Part shown: positions 1 to 6,134 of the stretch, piece by piece
Layout of the letters: every line of letters begins with the position of its first letter
Position numbering within the stretch: the first letter of the stretch is position 1
DNA from: Minisyncoccota bacterium
GTDB lineage: Bacteria; Patescibacteriota; Minisyncoccia; UBA6257; GWB1-50-10
Length of the DNA: 13,119 nucleotides
Assembly: GCA_020062265.1 (NCBI GenBank)
Contig: JAGUWR010000037.1
Location: forward strand, 1-13,119
Direction: 5' to 3'
Notes under the pieces: generated by a model
Database searches by the model: none
What the model was told of the DNA's origin: nothing
What the model saw: only the letters and a program-made list of their open reading frames with translations
Program-made: the position numbers and the translations under genes

Positions 1-47
1 CCAGGGGGGTTTGATCCAATCCCAAATCTAATTAAGAGCGACGCCTC

Positions 48-92
48 TTTCAATAACTTCTCGAATTATTTTTCAATAACTTCTCGAATTAT
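48..92. repeat. 23-bp tandem duplication at the 3' end of a pilin-like gene
   Basis: The 22 bases at 48-69 recur exactly at 71-92, so the period is 23 bp. The duplication covers the last codons and stop of the minus-strand pilin-like gene. Because 23 is not a multiple of three, the second copy is out of frame. With one copy removed, the frame would read ...IREVIERGVALN and stop at a TAG near position 28; with two copies it ends ...IREVIEK. The duplication therefore appears to have replaced the original C-terminal end. Confidence 0.85.
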
Positions 93-395
93 AAGTGAAA
101 CTCCAGCCGCTAATAGACCTATCACAATGGCAATAATGGCATAAACTAATTGATTTTTTGCCTTGTTGGTTTTTTCCGGGTCGCCGCCGGCGCCAAGATA
201 GGTGAAACCGGCCCAGATGATAAATATCCCCGCAACAGCAAAAAGAATTGTTTGTGCCGTCGCCAGTATCTTATTTATAACCAGTGTAACTTGCGCGAGC
301 GATGTTACTGGACTAACTTGAGCAAGGGCTAGGACCGGCGCCGCCACCATTGAAATTAGAACTATCCCCAGAGCAACCTGCTTTACTTTATTCAT
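66..395 (-). CDS. Pilin-like small membrane protein (T4SS pilin / VirB2-TrbC-like)
   Basis: The 109-residue product has an N-terminal hydrophobic signal segment ending near ALAQ (about residue 26), then two membrane helices (about 48-68 and 82-103). Between them is a short polar loop containing AGGDPEK (69-75) followed by lysines. This layout and the AGG-(D/N/S)-x-E loop are shared by the two pilin-like genes upstream and match the small T4SS-pilin-like proteins common in Patescibacteria. A surface or secretion role is inferred from the family; nothing shows that it polymerises. It has its own candidate promoter at 427-456, and no clear Shine-Dalgarno is visible. The C-terminus appears altered by a 23-bp duplication. 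The ATG at 395 is chosen because it directly precedes a complete signal segment. Confidence 0.8.
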   Translation of the reverse strand: MNKVKQVALGIVLISMVAAPVLALAQVSPVTSLAQVTLVINKILATAQTILFAVAGIFIIWAGFTYLGAGGDPEKTNKAKNQLVYAIIAIVIGLLAAGVSLIIREVIEK

Positions 396-426
396 AATTA
401 TTCTGCAAGAAATCGACCTTTCTAAA

Positions 427-456
427 ATTATAACAAGCCCAATAGCAGAAACTCAA
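427..456 (-). promoter_or_regulatory. Candidate promoter of the distal pilin-like gene
   Basis: On the minus strand there is TTGAGT (451-456), an 18-bp spacer and a perfect TATAAT (427-432). A TGT immediately before the hexamer gives an extended -10. Initiation near 420 would leave a leader of about 25 nt before the ATG at 395. The -35 overlaps one arm of the hairpin at 449-496. Confidence 0.6.
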
Positions 457-496
457 TTGGTTCGCCTAGCGAACAAATGCGGAGCAAATTGAGTTT
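449..496. other. Nested inverted repeat between two pilin-like genes
   Basis: Outer arms AAACTCAATT (449-458) and AATTGAGTTT (487-496) are perfectly complementary. Inside, GTTCGC (460-465) and GCGAAC (469-474) form a second stem with a 3-nt loop. About 12 unpaired bases lie on one side (475-486), as if one arm of a longer palindrome had lost sequence. It lies between the end of the gene at 515-895 and the promoter of the next pilin gene, so it could end the longer transcript. There is no strong U-tract on the minus strand, so terminator function is uncertain. Confidence 0.55.
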
Positions 497-514
497 TCAC
501 TACCGGGTAAATCA

Positions 515-895
515 TTATTGAACTCCCAATAAATTCTTAATAATAGCGGTGATGCCAGTAGCAATAAAAAGTATAGCATAACCAATGACGGTGTAAAGAA
601 TGGTCTTTTTGCCGAGTGCGAACTGCTCGGGATTGCCGCCGGCGAAGAGTATCTGGAAGGCCCCGATGATAACCATTAAACCGACTAACGGGGGCGCGAT
701 TTTAGTGACGAGTTCGCTTAAAATCGTGTTAAGCAGGTTTACGATGTTATCAGTACGGAGAGGGTTGGGGAGACCGTCGGGGGCACCACCGCCATTTCTG
801 CCTGGCTCACCACCGCCATTGCTTGCTAAAACTGGTAAAACCGACAGGACCACTAGGATCAACAAAACAAATAGGATTGATGGAACTTGTTTCAT
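515..895 (-). CDS. Pilin-like small membrane protein with Gly/Pro-rich N-terminal linker
   Basis: The 126-residue product has a signal segment (about 5-24, ending VLAS), a Gly/Pro-rich linker (about 26-47) and two membrane helices (about 66-84 and 97-118). They flank an AGGNPE loop (85-90) followed by GKK. It has the same architecture as its two neighbours and the same family assignment (T4SS-pilin / VirB2-TrbC-like). The start at 895 lies 4 bases after the stop of the preceding gene. An AGGTG Shine-Dalgarno about 10 bases upstream lies inside the final Val-Arg-Cys codons of that gene, so translational coupling is likely. The flexible linker is the main difference from its paralogues. Confidence 0.8.
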   Translation of the reverse strand: MKQVPSILFVLLILVVLSVLPVLASNGGGEPGRNGGGAPDGLPNPLRTDNIVNLLNTILSELVTKIAPPLVGLMVIIGAFQILFAGGNPEQFALGKKTILYTVIGYAILFIATGITAIIKNLLGVQ

Positions 896-899
896 AACT

Positions 900-1334
900 T
901 TAACACCTAACAGTATTCCACGGGAAATTAGCCTGGCCGGTTAAAAGATGAAGCATTGTATTTATAATAATCCAAGCGCCTAAAACAACCACTAAGCCAA
1001 TGACTGCGGAGGTCATTATTTGCCTGCCTTTTTTTACCCGCTCATCAGAGCCGCCGGCAGTCATAAAAACAAAAGCGCCCCAAGCAATCATCGCTGTAGC
1101 AACGGGGATGGCTAATTCAAAAAGCATCTGGATGATGTTCTGAGTAACTTTAATGCCGTCGCAAAGAGTGCAGCCGCCGGCGAGATTATTGCAAGCAGTG
1201 CCAGCAGTTCCGGTACCGCACCAAATCCCTCTCTGCCAAGCAGTAGGCAACTTAAGGCAGTTCTGTTGAGCAAAAGCAACCGGCGCAACTAATAACCAAT
1301 AACTAATAAAACTAATAACTAATAAAATCTTCAT
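900..1334 (-). CDS. Cysteine-rich pilin-like membrane protein
   Basis: The 144-residue product has a signal peptide (about 1-22, ending AFAQ). A probable extracytoplasmic segment with five cysteines follows (26, 39, 48, 55, 58). Two membrane helices (about 70-92 and 107-130) are separated by a loop with AGGSDERVKKG (93-103), and the last residue is Cys144. The AGG-x-x-E loop and helix pair place it with the adjacent pilin-like proteins; the cysteine segment is peculiar to this copy and suggests disulphides. The ATG overlaps the stop of the upstream solute-binding-protein gene by 4 bases (ATGA), so the two are co-transcribed and probably coupled. The hydrophobic core of the signal peptide is encoded by a run of 7-bp repeats. 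Confidence 0.8.
   Translation of the reverse strand: MKILLVISFISYWLLVAPVAFAQQNCLKLPTAWQRGIWCGTGTAGTACNNLAGGCTLCDGIKVTQNIIQMLFELAIPVATAMIAWGAFVFMTAGGSDERVKKGRQIMTSAVIGLVVVLGAWIIINTMLHLLTGQANFPWNTVRC
1287..1323. repeat. AACTAAT heptamer tandem repeat inside a signal-peptide coding region
   Basis: The plus strand reads AACTAAT, AACCAAT, AACTAAT, two extra A, AACTAAT, AACTAAT. The unit is the reverse complement of the ATTAGTT repeated at 5104-5131. Here it encodes the hydrophobic residues VISFISYWLLV of the pilin-like protein on the minus strand. Confidence 0.8.
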
Positions 1335-2605
1335 AATTGTTCAAACTGTTCCTGGGCTCGCTTAAGGGCGCTTTCAGGAGAACCTCGACCGCTGATAACA
1401 AACTCAATCACCTCCGAAAGAATTGTGTTCGCCGCCGTTGAATCTGTTTTTGCCCAGGTTTTAGCCAAAAGCGACTGCCGGGCAAAAACGCTCATTTCCG
1501 GGTCATTTACTTTCTGGTTAATCAAGGTATTAAGAGCCGGCGGCAGACCAGTTTGTTCCATATAGGCCTTAGCGCTCTCAAGATTTGTCGTTAAATTAAT
1601 GACAAAATCCCACGCCAGCCAAGAATAGCGGCTTTGTTTTGCCACGACATAACCAAAATAACGCGGGTAGGCGACTGCTTTCTGGGCTTGAGCAAACTGC
1701 GGCGCCGGAGCAACAACAAAATTAAAAAAAGGATTGCGGCTTTTCAGAGTTGGGATGGCGGCGGCGTACTCAAAAATCATCGCAGTTTTTTCCTGGCTAA
1801 AAGCGGCAAGCGCTTTTGGCATTGTGTCATTCCAAGTATAGGATTGGCTGGCGGCGTTAGCAAACTTGGTGTAAAAACTAAGAGCGTCAATGCCGGCTCG
1901 GTCAGCTTTTGTTACTGCCGAACCTTTTTGAAGCATAAGAAGACCCAAAATATCGCTCGCCCGGTCAATACTTTTTTGAGAACCGCCAATAGCGGCAGCG
2001 GCCAGAACAATCCGCCGACCCTCGCCCTCTTTTACCAAACGCGGTACCAAAGCGTCAAAATCCTCCCAAGTTGATGGCGGTAAGACAACGCCGGCCTGGT
2101 TGAAAATACTGCGATTATAGATAAGAACAAGAGTGTCAATTGAAAGCGGTAAAGCATAAATCTGGCCCTGGTAAACAAAGTCCTCTTCCACTACCTGGGG
2201 GAACTGGCGGCGCAAAGAAAGAAGCGAATAGCGGTCCTCAAGCGCCGGGGTTATCTTGCCAAGTTCTTTCAAAAGAGCGCCGTTTTGAATCATAAAAATA
2301 TCCGGACCAGTTCCGGCGGCAAGAGCGTTAAGCACCGTCCGCTCGTACTCCAGCTCGCTTGCACTTGCAAAAGCGCGAATGTTAATAGTTACGTTTGGAT
2401 AGATTTTATTGAAACCGGCAATTGCTCCATCATAAGCTTCTTTATCTTGACCGATTGCCCAAAAGTTGAGAGTCGCCTGAATCCGAGTAATATCGTCTTT
2501 CCCGGTTTTAAGACCGGGAACGATGCCTAAAAATATAAGAACGAAGACCAAAACGATGACGATGACCGTAACAATGACTATAAGTTGGGGTTTTGTAAGA
2601 TTCAT
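1331..2605 (-). CDS. Membrane-anchored extracellular solute-binding protein (ABC family 1-like)
   Basis: The 424-residue product resembles bacterial extracellular solute-binding proteins of the sugar-binding (MalE-like, SBP_bac_1) type. After an uncleaved-looking N-terminal helix (about 8-30) comes the ATLNFWAIGQD start of the binding fold. Family-typical segments follow: AAGTGPDIFMIQ, a YALPLSID stretch, a FSQEKTAMIFEY segment and a C-terminal WDFVINLTT / TGLPPAL region. No lipobox Cys is present, so it is probably held by the helix rather than as a lipoprotein. No permease or ATPase gene is in the window, so the substrate and any transporter are unknown. It starts 10 bases after gyrA stops and overlaps the Cys-rich pilin gene by 4 bases. 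No clear Shine-Dalgarno is seen. Confidence 0.85.
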   Translation of the reverse strand: MNLTKPQLIVIVTVIVIVLVFVLIFLGIVPGLKTGKDDITRIQATLNFWAIGQDKEAYDGAIAGFNKIYPNVTINIRAFASASELEYERTVLNALAAGTGPDIFMIQNGALLKELGKITPALEDRYSLLSLRRQFPQVVEEDFVYQGQIYALPLSIDTLVLIYNRSIFNQAGVVLPPSTWEDFDALVPRLVKEGEGRRIVLAAAAIGGSQKSIDRASDILGLLMLQKGSAVTKADRAGIDALSFYTKFANAASQSYTWNDTMPKALAAFSQEKTAMIFEYAAAIPTLKSRNPFFNFVVAPAPQFAQAQKAVAYPRYFGYVVAKQSRYSWLAWDFVINLTTNLESAKAYMEQTGLPPALNTLINQKVNDPEMSVFARQSLLAKTWAKTDSTAANTILSEVIEFVISGRGSPESALKRAQEQFEQL

Positions 2606-2615
2606 TAGATTAATT

Positions 2616-5105
2616 TTATAAACATACTATTCCGACTAATTTGTCTCCTTTTTCCAGATTCATAATCTTCACCCCTTGGGCAGACCGACCGGTGAGGCGG
2701 ACGTTTTTAAGATTTGTCCTGATGGCTTGGCCTTTTGAAGAAAAAGCAATAATTTCTTCCATTTCTTGATGAATAATATGAGCGCCGATAATGGGACCGG
2801 TTTTATCGGTAATCTTAGCGGTGATGATGCCGCTACCGCCCCGTTTTTGAATCTTATATTCTTTGAGCGGCGTTTGTTTGGCAAAACCATTGACCATCAC
2901 TACTAATAATAGCTTCGCGGCGTTTTGATCCGCGTTTATCCGCGTCATTGTTATTATATCAAGTCCGGTTACAGAATCTTCTTGGTCTTCCTTGCGTCGA
3001 AGCTTAATCGCGGTAACCCCGCTCGCGCTTCGGCCCATTGACCGAATGTCTTTTTCTTTGAAACGAATGGACTGACCGAGAGCGGTAGTAATGATGATTT
3101 CGTCTTGACCGGAAGAAAGCTCCACCCCGGCCAGCCGGTCATCGCCCTTGAGTTTGATTGCCCAAATGCCGTTACGCCGCACGTTTTCAAAATCTTCAAG
3201 CGGCGTCTTTTTAATCAGACCTTTTTTGGTAACTAGAACCAAAAAGCCGCCTTTGTTTTTGGCGCCGGCAATAATAGCGGTGATTGATTCGCTCGGTGGG
3301 ATCTCCAAAAAATTATGGATTAACTTGCCTTTAGAGACCCTGACGCCGGCCGGAATTTCGTAAACTTTGGTCTGAAAGACCCGACCGCGATCGGTAAAAA
3401 ACAAAATGTTGTCGTGAGTATCGGCAGAAATAAATCGGTGAACCGCATCTTCTTCTTTAAGTTCAAAACCGATTAGACCTTTGCCGCCGCGGCGCTGAGC
3501 CCGGAAAGTAGCCGGCGCCATCCGTTTAATGTAGCCGGCTTGGGTCAAAGTAATAATAGTTTCCTCCTGAGCTACCAGGTCCTCTTCTCTAAATTCTTTG
3601 AGACCGCTGGCGACAACTTTGGTGCGTCGCTCATCGCCGAAATTTTTCTTAAGTTCAAGAGTTTCTTCTTTAATGATTTCGGTTATTTTCTTCGGCTGTT
3701 TCAAAATGTCCTGAAATTCGGCAATAAGCTTCCCTTTCTCTTTAAGTTCATTTTCAAGTTTTTGTCTTTCCAATGCCGCCAAGGTCTGAAGCTTCATTTC
3801 CAAAATCGCATCGGCTTGAATCGCCGTCAGTTTAAAATTCTTAACAAGATTTTGGTGAGCTTCAACCCGATCTTTTGATTTTTTGATGATAGCGATGATT
3901 TTATCAATCACCTCAAGAGCTTCTACCAAACCTTCAAGAATATGAGCCCGCTCCTGGGCTTTTTTGAGATTAAATTCGGTTCGCCGTTTAATAATTTCGC
4001 GACGGTGGTCAATATGGGCCTGAAGAATATCTTTCAAAGAGAGAACGCGCGGCTGGAGCCCGCCGACCAGAGCAAGTATATTGACGTAGAAATTCTTCTG
4101 AAGGTCGGTAAATTTGTAGAGCTGGTTTAAAATTTTCTGGGGAGAGGATTCGTTCTTTAGTTCGATAACAATCCGGAGGCCTTCCCGATCAGATTCATCG
4201 CGAACATCGCGGATGCCTTCAATTCTTTTTTCCTGCCCGACCCCGGTCGGACTCCGACTACGGTCGGAGACCAATTCGGCAATTTTGATAATTAAATCGG
4301 CTTTGTTCACTTGATAGGGAATCTCGGTGATTACAATTTGGTAACCGCCGCCTTTGCGGTCTTCAATTTCGGCAAGGGCTCGGGTCAGAACCGAACCTTT
4401 GCCGGTAGCATAAATTTCTTCAATTCCTTTAGCGTCATAAACAACGCCGCCGGTCGGAAAATCAGGCGCCGGGATAAATTTCATCAGTTCTTTAGTATCG
4501 GCATCGGGGTGAACAATAAGATAGGCAATCGCATCCGCTACCTCGCCAAGATTATGAGGCGGGATAGAAGTGGCCATACCAACGGCAATGCCGACGGTCC
4601 CGTTGAGAATTAGATTAGGGAGTTTAGCCGGCAAAACTTTTGGTTCAAGCCGGGAATTATCATAGTTCGACTGCCAGTCAACGGTTTCTTTCTCAATATC
4701 ATTAAGCAGTTCCTCGGCGATTTTAGATAACCTAACTTCCGTATATCTTTGAGCGGCAGCATTGTCACCATCAACATTCCCAAAATTACCTTGGCCTTGA
4801 ATTACCGGGTAGCGGAGCGAAAAATCCTGGGCCATCCGGACGAGCGAATCATAAACCGCCATATCGCCGTGAGGGTGGTATTTCCCCATTGTCTCGCCGG
4901 TCACCCGGGCCGATTTCATAAACTTGGCGCCGGCGGTAAGACCCATATCCCACATCGCCCAGAGAATGCGGCGCTGGACCGGTTTTAAACCGTCCCGAAC
5001 GTCGGGTAAGGCCCGGGCGACAATAACCGACATCGCGTAGTTGAGATAAGATTCGCGAAGTTCTTCGGTAATTTCCCGCGGCTCCATTTTTTGATTATTG
5101 GTCAT
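2616..5105 (-). CDS. gyrA: DNA gyrase subunit A
   Basis: The 829-residue product is full length for GyrA, the breakage-reunion subunit that works with GyrB to introduce negative supercoils. Visible landmarks are [34 protein letters not shown] near the N-terminus, [10 protein letters not shown] (77-86), the catalytic tyrosine in [10 protein letters not shown] (Tyr121), IPPHNLGE, and six C-terminal beta-pinwheel repeats. The GyrA-box QRRGGKG (537-543) favours gyrase over topoisomerase IV. The residue equivalent to E. coli Ser83 is Met82, while the Asp87 equivalent (Asp86) is kept. Residues 280-291 ([12 protein letters not shown]) are an insertion relative to the usual ELV-(K)-EKR-EGI sequence and are encoded by palindromic repeats. 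The start ATG lies in a heptamer repeat without a Shine-Dalgarno; Met7 is an alternative start. Confidence 0.97.
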   Translation of the reverse strand: MTNNQKMEPREITEELRESYLNYAMSVIVARALPDVRDGLKPVQRRILWAMWDMGLTAGAKFMKSARVTGETMGKYHPHGDMAVYDSLVRMAQDFSLRYPVIQGQGNFGNVDGDNAAAQRYTEVRLSKIAEELLNDIEKETVDWQSNYDNSRLEPKVLPAKLPNLILNGTVGIAVGMATSIPPHNLGEVADAIAYLIVHPDADTKELMKFIPAPDFPTGGVVYDAKGIEEIYATGKGSVLTRALAEIEDRKGGGYQIVITEIPYQVNKADLIIKIAELVSDRSRSPTGVGQEKRIEGIRDVRDESDREGLRIVIELKNESSPQKILNQLYKFTDLQKNFYVNILALVGGLQPRVLSLKDILQAHIDHRREIIKRRTEFNLKKAQERAHILEGLVEALEVIDKIIAIIKKSKDRVEAHQNLVKNFKLTAIQADAILEMKLQTLAALERQKLENELKEKGKLIAEFQDILKQPKKITEIIKEETLELKKNFGDERRTKVVASGLKEFREEDLVAQEETIITLTQAGYIKRMAPATFRAQRRGGKGLIGFELKEEDAVHRFISADTHDNILFFTDRGRVFQTKVYEIPAGVRVSKGKLIHNFLEIPPSESITAIIAGAKNKGGFLVLVTKKGLIKKTPLEDFENVRRNGIWAIKLKGDDRLAGVELSSGQDEIIITTALGQSIRFKEKDIRSMGRSASGVTAIKLRRKEDQEDSVTGLDIITMTRINADQNAAKLLLVVMVNGFAKQTPLKEYKIQKRGGSGIITAKITDKTGPIIGAHIIHQEMEEIIAFSSKGQAIRTNLKNVRLTGRSAQGVKIMNLEKGDKLVGIVCL
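4236..4269. repeat. Two palindromic repeat units inserted in frame in gyrA
   Basis: Unit A (4237-4250) is CCGACC, CC, GGTCGG. Unit B (4252-4269) is CTCCGACTACGGTCGGAG, with 7-bp arms around a 4-nt loop. Unit B matches the element at 5873-5890 at 17 of 18 bases, and unit A matches it at about 14 of 18. Together they supply residues 280-291 of GyrA, a net gain of about 11 residues at a point where E. coli GyrA has a single residue, and they keep the frame. Confidence 0.8.
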
Positions 5106-5131
5106 TAGTCATTAGTTATTAGTTATTGGTT
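5104..5131. repeat. ATTAGTT heptamer tandem repeat across the gyrA start
   Basis: Four 7-bp units run ATTAGTC, ATTAGTT, ATTAGTT, ATTGGTT. They cover the gyrA start region and the last codons and stop of the upstream 127-residue gene. The unit is the reverse complement of the one at 1287-1323. It occupies the place where a gyrA ribosome-binding site would be, and none is visible. Confidence 0.8.
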
Positions 5132-5502
5132 TGTGTTTCTGTTGACGTGACAGTCGAAGTAGCAGTTGAAGTTGCGTTCTCAATCACTAATTCATTTGTC
5201 TTTTGAAGCTGTTCTTGAAGGGTCTTTTTTGACATATCAAGTTGGCTCTTGACGCTTGAAAAAATTTCATTTAAGCCGCGGCGGAAGATTTCTAAAACTG
5301 ACTCGCCTGAACTTTTGGCAGGGGCCTTTGGGGATTGAACCAGCGCCGGCACGCCGGAAACATTAATATAGACAAGCCAAAGAGATAGAACGATAACCAT
5401 TGCCGCGCCGGTAAATATCTTTAACCAGCGCTTCTTCCGCGCCTCGTCAGAACGCTGGAGAGTACGCAAGAATCGGCGGATTTTCTCTAAGAACTTAGGC
5501 AT
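5119..5502 (-). CDS. Single-pass membrane protein of unknown function
   Basis: The 127-residue product has a basic, Arg/Lys-rich cytoplasmic N-terminus (1-27), one membrane helix (about 28-47) and an outer segment. That segment contains an amphipathic, coiled-coil-prone stretch (about 68-106) and a low-complexity Thr/Ser tail (TSTATSTVTSTETQ, 111-124). I do not recognise a family; the tail style is common in Parcubacteria-like proteins. The start overlaps the end of the upstream metallo-beta-lactamase-fold gene by 16 bases, and the stop lies 13 bases before gyrA, so it belongs to the gyrA transcript. Its last codons are built from the heptamer repeat. Confidence 0.7.
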   Translation of the reverse strand: MPKFLEKIRRFLRTLQRSDEARKKRWLKIFTGAAMVIVLSLWLVYINVSGVPALVQSPKAPAKSSGESVLEIFRRGLNEIFSSVKSQLDMSKKTLQEQLQKTNELVIENATSTATSTVTSTETQTNN

Positions 5503-6017
5503 ACTATCTTTGTTTTACCCGGGATAATGTCTTTTTTCTTAATGACCAGTTTCCCCAATGATTGGCTTGTTTTTCCGCCGCTCAAGACCGGAATGATAAT
5601 TGCCGGCTTAAGCTGCCGCACCCAGCCGCCGGTCTTAACGGCCGGTCCTAAAATGATATCAGCGCCATGAAGATGTTCCTGAAGATTTTCCGACAGTTGA
5701 CGCTCGACCCGGCCAAGGACAACAATGGCAAGATTATCCATTATGAAACGATAGACTGTTTTCTCTACTCCGCGATCATTACCAACACTCCAGCTCCGCA
5801 CTTCAATTCCCTTAATTTCGTACTCACCTTGGTGATCAATCCAGAGGGTACCGCCGTCAGCCATTATATCAACTCCGACCACGGTCGGAGCCGGCTTCAA
5901 AGTATTAAGGATGAGATTAGCGCCTTTAAAAGAGCGTTGGTTGGCGGGGTCCACAAGAACGATTAAATCGCCGGCTTGAAGTTTGAAATAAGTTTCTCCG
6001 TGATAAGTTATTACCAT
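5487..6017 (-). CDS. Metallo-beta-lactamase-fold-like protein lacking the metal-binding motif
   Basis: The 176-residue product opens with MVITYHGETYFKLQAGDLIVLVDPANQ, which resembles the start of UlaG-like (Lactamase_B_3 type) metallo-beta-lactamase-fold proteins. It also has the segment HQGEYEIKGIEVRSW, similar to the GPGEYEVKGV stretch of that group in Patescibacteria. The HxHxDH metal-binding motif is not present, so it is probably not a hydrolase; a structural or binding role is possible but unproven. Residues 43-49 (APTVVGV) are encoded by an 18-bp palindrome shared with gyrA. It is the first gene of the gyrA transcript, with a promoter just upstream and a leader of about 26 nt lacking a Shine-Dalgarno. 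Family assignment is moderate because the similarity is judged by eye. Confidence 0.6.
   Translation of the reverse strand: MVITYHGETYFKLQAGDLIVLVDPANQRSFKGANLILNTLKPAPTVVGVDIMADGGTLWIDHQGEYEIKGIEVRSWSVGNDRGVEKTVYRFIMDNLAIVVLGRVERQLSENLQEHLHGADIILGPAVKTGGWVRQLKPAIIIPVLSGGKTSQSLGKLVIKKKDIIPGKTKIVCLSS
5873..5890. repeat. 18-bp palindromic element inside the MBL-fold-like gene
   Basis: CTCCGACCACGGTCGGAG has perfect 8-bp arms around AC and differs by one base from the unit at 4252-4269 in gyrA. It is read here in a different frame (APTVVGV) from that in gyrA (SDRSRS). It lies between the N-terminal strands and the GEYE segment, where an insertion loop would be tolerated. Confidence 0.8.
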
Positions 6018-6049
6018 ATGATACTAAAAATGCGAATTCGTATATTAAT

Positions 6050-6078
6050 ATTATAGCTTATTTTGGCTTGATTTTCAA
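6050..6078 (-). promoter_or_regulatory. Strong candidate promoter of the gyrA-pilin transcript
   Basis: On the minus strand there is TTGAAA (6073-6078), a 17-bp spacer and a perfect TATAAT (6050-6055). Initiation near 6043 would leave about 26 nt before the ATG at 6017. It is the best sigma-70-like site at the head of the minus-strand block. Confidence 0.7.
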
Positions 6079-6086
6079 ATTTAAAC

Positions 6087-6116
6087 ACCGCGCCTTGACG
6101 GCGAGTCAAGGCGGGT
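6087..6116. repeat. Intergenic palindromic element upstream of rpsA
   Basis: Arms CGCCTTGAC (6091-6099) and GTCAAGGCG (6105-6113) are perfect with a 5-nt loop. They extend by three more pairs (6087-6089 with 6114-6116) past a bulged G. Its GC-rich sequence stands out from the AT-rich surroundings. It is not the same sequence as the CTCCGACC element but has a similar size and form. Confidence 0.7.
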
Positions 6117-6124
6117 GATATTGT
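6095..6124 (+). promoter_or_regulatory. Possible rpsA promoter, giving a nearly leaderless mRNA
   Basis: TTGACG (6095-6100), an 18-bp spacer and TATTGT (6119-6124) preceded by TGA could form an extended -10 promoter. Initiation would fall near 6131, a few bases before the ATG at 6135, which has no Shine-Dalgarno. The -10 is a poor match, and the -35 lies inside the palindrome at 6087-6116, so this is tentative. Confidence 0.3.
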
Positions 6125-6134
6125 TAAACTCGCT

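Noticed and set aside
1..65. Gene or terminator at the left edge
   Set aside because: No start-bearing frame, stem-loop or U-tract stands out beyond the 23-bp repeat that begins at 48.
1331..2605. Complete ABC importer operon
   Set aside because: Only the binding protein is present; its neighbours are gyrA and pilin-like genes.
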